Source: Actinomycetota bacterium
GTDB taxonomy: Bacteria > Actinomycetota > Acidimicrobiia > Acidimicrobiales > BP-101
Direction: 5' to 3'
DNA length: 10,991 bases
NCBI GenBank assembly: GCA_030838265.1
Contig: JAUTXA010000270.1
Span: forward strand, 1-10,991
Shown here piece after piece: positions 1 through 5,269 of the stretch. Position numbers and translations under genes: made by a program. How positions within the stretch are numbered: position 1 is the stretch's first letter; the number at the start of each line of letters is the position of its first letter. The notes beneath the pieces were generated by a model, which had not been told where the DNA came from, did not search any database, and worked only from the letters and a program-made list of their open reading frames with translations.

Positions 1-267
1 AGATCGTGGCCGATCGTGGGCCTCGCCGGCTGCAGCCGCGATCGCCTCCCCCGCCGCCGCCATCGCTGGTTCGACCTCGAGTTGCTGGCCGGGCCCGACG
101 TGCCGTCCGACGCCCATCGGGACGCGCTCGACGGGGACGAGGCGGCCTGCGCCTTCGAGCTGGCCTCGTCTCGGGCGACCGAGCGCCTGCTCATCGCGGT
201 GGTCGGCGACGACTCGGCTTCTCTCGCGCCGGGCTCAGGGTTCAGCCTCCCGGAGCTCCCCGGGTGA
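1..267 (+). CDS. C-terminal fragment of an unrecognised protein
   Basis: The frame is open from the left edge to a TGA at 265-267, about 88 codons, so the start lies outside the window. Codon third positions are strongly G/C, like the surrounding genes, which favours this frame over the overlapping Arg/Pro-rich one at 6-272. The visible part has a basic stretch (LPRRRHR), then an acidic middle (residues about 30-50) and a hydrophobic strand LLIAVVGDD near the end. I see no catalytic motif, membrane segment or family signature and assign no function. It converges on the TetR gene with a single base between the two stop codons. A GTG at 16 could be a start of a short ORF, but a continuing upstream gene is more likely. 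Confidence 0.55.
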   Translation, partial: RSWPIVGLAGCSRDRLPRRRHRWFDLELLAGPDVPSDAHRDALDGDEAACAFELASSRATERLLIAVVGDDSASLAPGSGFSLPELPG

Positions 268-268
268 C

Positions 269-853
269 CTAGGGGCGGGGGACGCGGGCCCAGGCGGTGA
301 CGATGGCGGGGAGGGACTCGGCCATCAAGGCGAGGAACTCTTCGTCGCGGCCCGGGGACCCCTCCTCCATCCAGTGCAAGACGGCCTCGACGACATAGGA
401 GACGAGGGTCTCGGCCGCCCATCGCTCGCGCAGTCGCCCGCTGACGCCCACCGCCGCGAGCAGGGCGCGGGCGAACTGGTTGGCTCGCTCCCGGAAGGCG
501 GCGGCGTGGGCCGCGAAGGCGGGCTCGCGCGCCGCGTGACGCCACAGCAGGACGAAGCCGTCGGGGTCCTCGCGCCCCACGACGAGCAAGGCGCGGACCG
601 CACCCAACGCCATCCGGCCGTCGGATGCGGCGACCGTCTCCAACGCGAGGCGGGCGGCCACCCGCTCGAGCACCGCGGAGTAGAGCTCCTCCTTCGAGGC
701 GAAGTGGCGGTAGATGATCAGCCGGGTGACGCCGGCCTCGGCGGCCACGTCATCCATCGACGTCTCGGAGAACCCGCCACCCACGAAGGCGGTGGCGGCG
801 GCACCGAGGATGGCGGCCCGCCGTTCTGGTCGGGCGAGGAGCTTGCCTGTCAC
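269..853 (-). CDS. TetR/AcrR-family transcriptional regulator
   Basis: One-component DNA-binding repressor of 194 residues, a normal length for the family. The N-terminal helix-turn-helix is clear: AAILGAAATAFVGGGFSETS, then MDDVAAEAGVT, then IIYRHFASKEELY, which is the classic TetR recognition-helix signature (residues about 13-59 from this start). The rest is an Ala/Leu-rich helical ligand-binding and dimer domain with no feature that reveals the ligand. I chose GTG at 853: it has a G-rich stretch just upstream (GGGGG, weak Shine-Dalgarno) and leaves the 863-882 palindrome outside the gene. A GTG at 883 would add ten residues (MYTRAYTVGG) that are simply the translated palindrome, with no ribosome site. 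It is divergent from the 368-residue gene at 904, so self-regulation and control of that neighbour are likely by analogy with the family. Confidence 0.93.
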   Translation of the reverse strand: MTGKLLARPERRAAILGAAATAFVGGGFSETSMDDVAAEAGVTRLIIYRHFASKEELYSAVLERVAARLALETVAASDGRMALGAVRALLVVGREDPDGFVLLWRHAAREPAFAAHAAAFRERANQFARALLAAVGVSGRLRERWAAETLVSYVVEAVLHWMEEGSPGRDEEFLALMAESLPAIVTAWARVPRP

Positions 854-870
854 GCCCCCAACTGTATACG
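843..870 (+). promoter_or_regulatory. Possible promoter for the ferritin-like gene
   Basis: TTGCCT (843-848) and TATACG (865-870), with 16 bases between them, resemble -35 and -10 boxes pointing toward the gene at 904. The -10 lies inside the left half of the 863-882 palindrome, so a bound repressor would block it. A start site near 877 would give a leader of about 27 nt. It is one of several possible readings of a short AT-rich patch, and the -35 match is only partial. Confidence 0.35.
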
Positions 871-882
871 CTCGTGTATACA
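863..882. promoter_or_regulatory. Candidate TetR operator, 20-bp inverted repeat
   Basis: The arms TGTATAC (863-869) and GTATACA (876-882) are perfect inverted repeats around a 6-base centre, GCTCGT. Each arm contains the palindrome GTATAC, and this AT-rich patch stands out in a GC-rich region. It lies between a TetR gene and a divergent gene, 10 bases upstream of the chosen TetR start and 21 bases before the ATG of the other gene. Size and symmetry fit a TetR dimer site. The assignment is inferred from position and symmetry. Confidence 0.75.
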
Positions 883-890
883 CCTGACGC

Positions 891-896
891 GGAGGT
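891..896 (+). promoter_or_regulatory. Ribosome binding site fixing the start at 904
   Basis: GGAGGT lies 7 bases before the ATG at 904, a near-ideal Shine-Dalgarno. It argues against the longer in-frame GTG start at 874, whose extra residues would translate the operator and this ribosome site. Confidence 0.8.
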
Positions 897-903
897 ATGG
901 GGC

Positions 904-2010
904 ATGACCGATCTCCAGACGACCTGGACCGAGCACGAGCTGCTCGAGACCCACCCGATCGAGGAGCCCCTCTGGGCGGGCGGCGTGAAGTGCCACGGCG
1001 GCTTCGACGCCGACGGCCAGTACGTGTCGCCGCGGACCCTCAACCGCTTCCCCGCCATCCGCAACTGGCAGGAGCAGCGCAAGGCCCAGTTCGGCACTGA
1101 CATCCTCGACATCGAGCTGTCGTCTTGGCCCGAGCACTACCCGAGCGTCGACCAGTCGCGGTATCTCATCTCCGAAGGCGTGACCGCGCCGTTCGTCTCG
1201 ATCCTCACCCGCATCGGCACAGTCGAGGGCTTCGGCTCGATGATCCGCTACTCGGTCATGCCCGACATGCAGGCCTGCTTCGACGAGGAGATCACCGGCA
1301 CGGCCATGTCCCACCTCGACGGCGGTCTCTACGAGGCCCACGCCCGAGACGAAGCCGGCTTCGGTGACGAGGGCGGTCACAAGCAGATGTGGTTCGCGGC
1401 CCGCGACATCGCCTTCGACAACCCGGTGACCAAGGACGAGACCGAGTTCATGTTGGCCCGCATGGGCATCGGGGCCAAGCCCGGCGCCCCCGACGTGAGC
1501 GGCGCCCGCAAGCAGATGCTGGGCGAGCGCACCTTCGACGACATCGACGTCAACCTCGAGATGCTCATCGCCCGCATGGCCAGCTTGCTGCTCATCGAAA
1601 TCAGCGCCTACCACACGTTCGCGTGGGCCGAAGAGGTGCTCTCCGACACCGCGTTGGTCTCCGGCGAGGGCGAGGCCGCCCGCCTCGTCTCCTACATCCG
1701 CAGCGACGAGGCGCCCCACGTCGAGTACCTGAAGACGACGCTGTCGGAGATGCGGGATCGCACCTTCGTCGGCGAGTCAGGCAAGAAGCACCCCGGCACC
1801 AAGATCGTCGGCCAGCTGTGGGATCAGGCCAAGGCCAACTCCTTCGGCGCTCGGCGCGACCAGATGCTGGCCCAGACCTTGGGCGAGATCACCTACGCCC
1901 TCGAGGGCAACGCCCGCAAGGACGAGATCCTCGAGCGCTTCCACTCTCTCGGAACCGTGCGGCCCAAGGCCGACGGCACCTGGGAGACGGCGGAGCCGCT
2001 CGCCTACTGA
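904..2010 (+). CDS. Ferritin-like, possible di-iron protein of unknown function
   Basis: A 368-residue soluble protein with no signal peptide or membrane segment. I do not recognise a named family. The centre is predicted helical and holds acid/His pairs spaced as in ferritin-like four-helix bundles: DEEITGTAMSHL (E128/E129, H137), YEAH (E144, H146), EISAYH (E232, H237) and DEAPHVEYL (an ExxH, E269/H272). ExxH motifs of this kind bind the iron pair in di-iron oxygenases and oxidases (AurF- or ferritin-like), so a metal-dependent oxidation is a reasonable guess but only inference. The N-terminal 80 residues (GGVKCHGGFD, RTLNRFPAIRNWQ) look like a separate cap. The ATG at 904 is preceded by GGAGGT. 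The gene is divergent from the TetR gene, with a candidate operator between them, so it is probably the main target of that repressor. Its 3' end overlaps the convergent small membrane gene by 7 nt. Confidence 0.88.
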   Translation: MTDLQTTWTEHELLETHPIEEPLWAGGVKCHGGFDADGQYVSPRTLNRFPAIRNWQEQRKAQFGTDILDIELSSWPEHYPSVDQSRYLISEGVTAPFVSILTRIGTVEGFGSMIRYSVMPDMQACFDEEITGTAMSHLDGGLYEAHARDEAGFGDEGGHKQMWFAARDIAFDNPVTKDETEFMLARMGIGAKPGAPDVSGARKQMLGERTFDDIDVNLEMLIARMASLLLIEISAYHTFAWAEEVLSDTALVSGEGEAARLVSYIRSDEAPHVEYLKTTLSEMRDRTFVGESGKKHPGTKIVGQLWDQAKANSFGARRDQMLAQTLGEITYALEGNARKDEILERFHSLGTVRPKADGTWETAEPLAY

Positions 2011-2267
2011 GGCTCAGCCGACGTCGACGTCGACGTCGATGCCGCGCCGGAGGTCCGGCGGGACCAGCAAGTCTTTCGCCAGGCCACCGTCATCAGCACG
2101 CCGGCCGACACCAGGCCGATGGGCAGGGGCACAAGGGCGCGCAGCTGCTGACGGGTGGCGATGAGGTAGAGCATCCGGCCGAAGCTGGCAACGAGCCCGG
2201 CCGCCACCAAGACGACGAAGGCCAACCAGGCGAAGTCGGCCGCCGACGGTCGCTCGGCGTCGCCCAT
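2004..2267 (-). CDS. Small two-helix membrane protein
   Basis: An 87-residue protein with two hydrophobic helices, about 12-30 (FAWLAFVVLVAAGLVASFG) and 44-62 (ALVPLPIGLVSAGVLMTVA). They are joined by a polar loop with RMLYLIATRQQLR, and a Ser/Thr-rich tail ends in STSTSTSAEPQ. I do not recognise a family. Its ATG overlaps the TGA of the ArsC/Spx-like gene by one base (TGATG) and no Shine-Dalgarno precedes it, so translation is probably coupled. It is the last gene of the minus-strand operon, and its stop lies within the last codons of the convergent 904-2010 gene. The same frame stays open upstream, opposite the ArsC frame, but that part is Arg/Pro-rich and is a shadow. Confidence 0.7.
   Translation of the reverse strand: MGDAERPSAADFAWLAFVVLVAAGLVASFGRMLYLIATRQQLRALVPLPIGLVSAGVLMTVAWRKTCWSRRTSGAASTSTSTSAEPQ
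2019..2039. repeat. Short tandem hexamer repeat CGACGT
   Basis: Three and a half copies of CGACGT in a row just after the stop of the ferritin-like gene. The unit is largely self-complementary (GACGTC), so either strand could form a weak hairpin. In the minus-strand gene it encodes the repeating Ser-Thr tail. It may be simple slippage. A termination role for the convergent genes is possible but lacks a U-run. Confidence 0.6.
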
Positions 2268-2620
2268 CAGTCGAGGAGCTCGAGGAGGCGTTCGGGTGGG
2301 CGGCCGATGACGGCCCGATCGCCCTTGATGATGATGGGCCGCTCGATGAGGATCGGGTGCTCGACCATCGCCGCCACCAGGGTGTCGTCGTCGGCCGTGG
2401 CCAGCCCGAGGTCGGCGTAGATCGACTCGCCGGCGCGCATCATTCCCCGCACGCTCTCGAGGCCCAGCAGGCCGGCGACCCGCCTGATCTCCGCCGCCGT
2501 CGGCCCGTCCTGCAGGTACGGGACGAGTTCGCACGACTGGCCTCGCTCGTCGAGCAGATCGCGGGCGCCCCGGCACTTCGAGCACGACGGGTTGAACCAC
2601 ACGGTGACGTCCTCAGCCAT
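2267..2620 (-). CDS. ArsC/Spx-family protein (arsenate reductase-like)
   Basis: A 117-residue thioredoxin-fold protein of normal length for the ArsC family. The N-terminal VTVWFNPSCSKCRGARDLL places the catalytic-type cysteine at C13, with a second at C16. Three arginines match the arsenate-binding set known from plasmid R773 ArsC (R60, R94, R107): R62 in MMRAGE, R94 in ERPIIIKG and R107 in GRPPE. This suggests competence as a glutaredoxin-coupled arsenate reductase. The CxxC is also reminiscent of Spx, so a redox-sensing role or another thiol reduction is possible. No other arsenic genes are nearby. Its ATG overlaps the end of the histidine kinase by 8 nt, with no clear ribosome site, so it is likely translated by coupling. 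The fold is certain and the substrate is not. Confidence 0.9.
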   Translation of the reverse strand: MAEDVTVWFNPSCSKCRGARDLLDERGQSCELVPYLQDGPTAAEIRRVAGLLGLESVRGMMRAGESIYADLGLATADDDTLVAAMVEHPILIERPIIIKGDRAVIGRPPERLLELLD

Positions 2621-4190
2621 GGCCGGATTCTGTCACGGGCGTCACCGGAACTCGTCCGGCGCGAGGGAACGTGAGCCAGAAGGTGCTCCCCTGTCCCGGG
2701 CTGCTCGACACGCCGACCGCGCCGCCGTGGCTGGTCACCAAGCGCTTCACGATCCAGAGGCCGACGCCCGTCCCCGGGATGCCGGCCTCCTCGCTCTGGG
2801 CTGTCCGGTAGAACTGCTCGAACAGGCGGCTCTGCTCGGCTGGCGCCACCCCCGGGCCACGGTCGCTGACATCGAAGCGGACGGAGTCGCCCTCGAGGCG
2901 GACGGTGATGGTGACGGTCTCGCCCGACGGCGAGTGCTTCAGGGCATTGGTCACCAGGTTCTCGACCAGGTCGTGGATCACCTTGGCGTGACCGGGGAAG
3001 GTGAACCCGTCCGGCACCTCGGAGGATCGCTCGATGCGCACGGCGTCGTTGGTCGGGCCCAGCTCGTCGACCAGTGCGTCAGCGATCTGCACCGGGTCGA
3101 CGTCGTCGAGAACCAGGTCGGCCGCCGTCTCCTCGGGCGCCACCAAGAAGGCGTCGTTCGAGAGATCGCGGATCCGCTCAAGGGCTCGGGTAAGGGCATC
3201 GAAGCTGGCCAACCGGTCGGCGTCGGAGAGACTCTCGCCTTCGTTCTGCAGCACTTCGAGGAAGCCCATGGCCACCGTGATCGGGGTGCGGATGTTGTGG
3301 AGGGCGACGTCGGTCAGGGCCTGCTGGGCCAGGGCGGCGTCGGCCTGCATCTCGCGGGCCAACGTCAATGAGACGGCGATCGCCGTCTGGGCCGCCAGCT
3401 CAGCGAGGAGCGCTTGGTCGACGTCGTCGAAGGTGCGCTGGCCGGGCTCGTTGGCCACCGCCAGCTCGCCCATCACCGTTGTTCCCTGGGTGACGGGCAC
3501 GGCCAGCAGGGCGGCGATCGGGGGGTGCTGCACCGGGATGCCGACCCCCGCCGGATGGGCGCGGATGTCGTCGAGCCGGGCCGCCTGGCCCGTGTCGATG
3601 GGCACGGCGAGAAGACCAACGACACGAGGCAGGCGGAGGGGGAAGAGGTCACGCGGCGCGTTGTAGACGAACTGCTGGATCTCCGACGTGCTTCCCTCCC
3701 GCAAGACGATCAGGGCCGAGAAGGCGGCGCCGGTCAGCGCCTTGGCCTCGTCGACGACGCGCTGCAGGACGACGCCCAGCGTGGTCTCGGCCAGAAGCTC
3801 TCGTGCCACGCGGTTGAGGTGCTCGAGCCCCTTGCGGTGGCGCTCTTCCTCGGTGACGTCGCGGAACAGCACAACGGTGACCCGCTCGTCACCAGCCAGG
3901 TGCCACGACGATGCGGTGAACACTCGCCCGCACCCGTCGCTGGCGTCCACGATGTCCGACCCCTCGTCCTCGGCAAGGTGCCGCACCACGACCGATCCCG
4001 AGCCGAAGACCTCGGCCAGCGCGGCCGCCGGGATGGTGGCCCCACCACCGCGGGGCTCGACATCAAGAAGACCGGCGGCCACCGGGTTCACGGCCACCAC
4101 CTCGCCGTCGCGAAAGACGAGCACCGGCTGGGCGATCTTCCAGAAGAGCTCGCCGACCGCGCCGGTCATCACCGTGAAGTCTTGGCCCAT
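2613..4190 (-). CDS. Soluble PAS-GAF sensor histidine kinase
   Basis: A 525-residue kinase with no membrane segment, so it probably senses a cytosolic signal. Domains in order: PAS about 12-115 (QPVLVFRDGEVVAVNPVAAGLL to VVLFRDVTEEE), GAF about 130-275, dimerisation/phosphoacceptor about 285-345 with H298 in ALHNIRTPIT, and HATPase 395-510. The ATPase boxes are all present: N box DLVENLVTNALKHS, G1 DRGPGVAP, F box LFEQFYR, G2 GTGVGLWIVK. The residue after the phospho-His is Asn rather than the usual Glu or Asp. The ATG at 4190 is chosen because the frame upstream has no plausible start and is Arg/Pro-rich; a strong AGGAGG precedes it. No response regulator lies in the window. It follows the anchored secreted protein by 56 nt and overlaps the ArsC-like gene, so it is probably co-transcribed with the transporter. 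Confidence 0.95.
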   Translation of the reverse strand: MGQDFTVMTGAVGELFWKIAQPVLVFRDGEVVAVNPVAAGLLDVEPRGGGATIPAAALAEVFGSGSVVVRHLAEDEGSDIVDASDGCGRVFTASSWHLAGDERVTVVLFRDVTEEERHRKGLEHLNRVARELLAETTLGVVLQRVVDEAKALTGAAFSALIVLREGSTSEIQQFVYNAPRDLFPLRLPRVVGLLAVPIDTGQAARLDDIRAHPAGVGIPVQHPPIAALLAVPVTQGTTVMGELAVANEPGQRTFDDVDQALLAELAAQTAIAVSLTLAREMQADAALAQQALTDVALHNIRTPITVAMGFLEVLQNEGESLSDADRLASFDALTRALERIRDLSNDAFLVAPEETAADLVLDDVDPVQIADALVDELGPTNDAVRIERSSEVPDGFTFPGHAKVIHDLVENLVTNALKHSPSGETVTITVRLEGDSVRFDVSDRGPGVAPAEQSRLFEQFYRTAQSEEAGIPGTGVGLWIVKRLVTSHGGAVGVSSSPGQGSTFWLTFPRAGRVPVTPVTESGHG

Positions 4191-4192
4191 GC

Positions 4193-4198
4193 CCTCCT
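4193..4198 (-). promoter_or_regulatory. Ribosome binding site of the histidine kinase
   Basis: AGGAGG on the minus strand, only 2 bases before the ATG at 4190. The match is strong but the spacing is unusually short. It still supports a start here, as the next in-frame ATG (4169, codon 8) would be 23 bases away. It lies in the only true gap (4191-4246) of the operon, where I see no convincing promoter or terminator. Confidence 0.6.
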
Positions 4199-4246
4199 GC
4201 TGACGCTGACGGTGCCTGGAGTCTACGGGCGGACTGCCGTGGGTCC

Positions 4247-5269
4247 CTACAAGCGGGGAGCCGAGCCGACGCGCGGCTTGGCGAAGCGGCCGAGCCCACC
4301 CGGCTCGGCGGCAACCGTGGGCTCGTCGCCGGCCAGGGCCCGACCAGCCAGAGGTCCGAGGCGGCGAGGGGCGGGGACGGGCTCGCGGTTGACGAACATT
4401 GCGGCGAGCGACCCGAGCAGGAGGATCAGGGCCGCGATGCCGCGCCGATCGTTCAACGGCTTGGTGGTCGCGGCCACGTTGGCCTGGGTGGCGAGGCGGC
4501 GGACCGGGGCGGTGGCCGTCCGTCCCTGCTTGCTGGCGGGCAGCGCCGCCGTGAACGGGGCACTGGTGGCGGGAGCGAGGGAGCCGGCGTCGAAGCTGAG
4601 GGGCACGTCGCTGGCCCCGAAGTCGGTGATGGGAGGCGGCGGTGGCGTGAACGACGAAGAGGACGACGAGAAGCCGGACGTGGTGGTCAGCGAGGCATCG
4701 GTGGGCTTGACGAAGGCGATCGAGAAGCTCGACCCCGCGGGGAATCCGTCGGGCCGGCCCTGGACAGTGCCGGGCACCAGAACGACGTCGAGCAGGTTGT
4801 CGACGAGCAGAGGGGTGAGCGCAAACGTGTAGCTCTTCTTGTCGTCGGCCTCTATGCCCTGCACCGACGCCGCGCAGTCGGACTTCGGCGCCGACTCCCA
4901 TTGCTGCTCACCACTTCCCGACCACGCCGACCCGGCCAGGCAAGCGGCGAGGACCGGAGGGGAATCGGGACTGGCTTTCTCGTCGGCCACCGACAAGGTG
5001 AGGATGGGCGAGGTCTGATCCTTGGCCAGGCGGAAGCGGACAGCGGCGACGGCCGAGGCCCCATCGGGCTGGCCCTGCACGAGCAGGCCACCATCAGGCA
5101 CGTTGGGCGGAGGAGGCACGGTGACGCCCTTCTGGCTGGCCTTGTACCACCAGGCTGCTGTGTCGAAGGTGGCCCCACCGCCGTCGCCCCAGGCCGAGCC
5201 CGCCATGGTCGCGGCGCCCACGAAGAGAAGGCCGGCGACGACCAATCGGCGGGGGCGGGGTCGCAACAT
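4247..5269 (-). CDS. Secreted protein with C-terminal membrane anchor
   Basis: A 340-residue protein of unrecognised family. Residues 1-28 form a Sec signal peptide: a basic start (MLRPRPRRL), a hydrophobic core (VVAGLLFVGAATMAGSA) and a likely cut after AWG. The exported part, about 29-272, starts with FDTAAWWYKASQKG and has two cysteines (C110, C132) that could form a disulfide. It has a beta-rich look with repeated hydrophobic strands. A Ser run plus Pro run (about 198-213) forms a flexible stalk. A hydrophobic helix at 276-293 (GIAALILLLGSLAAMFV) is followed by a basic 47-residue tail, so the protein should be anchored with the tail in the cytosol. The ATG at 5269 overlaps the TGA of the transporter fusion (TGATG) and has GGGGAG 6 bases upstream; a TTG one codon earlier is less likely. 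Context suggests an extracellular partner of the transporter. Confidence 0.88.
   Translation of the reverse strand: MLRPRPRRLVVAGLLFVGAATMAGSAWGDGGGATFDTAAWWYKASQKGVTVPPPPNVPDGGLLVQGQPDGASAVAAVRFRLAKDQTSPILTLSVADEKASPDSPPVLAACLAGSAWSGSGEQQWESAPKSDCAASVQGIEADDKKSYTFALTPLLVDNLLDVVLVPGTVQGRPDGFPAGSSFSIAFVKPTDASLTTTSGFSSSSSSFTPPPPPITDFGASDVPLSFDAGSLAPATSAPFTAALPASKQGRTATAPVRRLATQANVAATTKPLNDRRGIAALILLLGSLAAMFVNREPVPAPRRLGPLAGRALAGDEPTVAAEPGGLGRFAKPRVGSAPRL

Noticed and set aside
254..280. Possible hairpin terminator between the first two convergent genes (CCCC...GGGG)
   Set aside because: The stem is short, the inner pairing leaves too small a loop and there is no T-run; not supportable as a terminator.
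2268..2600. N-terminal extension of the small membrane protein frame to 2600
   Set aside because: It overlaps the whole ArsC-like gene in another frame and is Arg/Pro-rich; the TGATG junction gives a natural start at 2267.
3414..4832. Plus-strand open frame of 472 codons opposite the kinase and secreted protein
   Set aside because: It spans two real minus-strand genes and their gap; low-complexity shadow composition.
4191..4901. N-terminal extension of the histidine kinase frame to 4901
   Set aside because: The extension is Arg/Pro/His-rich and lies antiparallel-frame inside the secreted protein gene; the AGGAGG before 4190 and the PAS onset support the short form.
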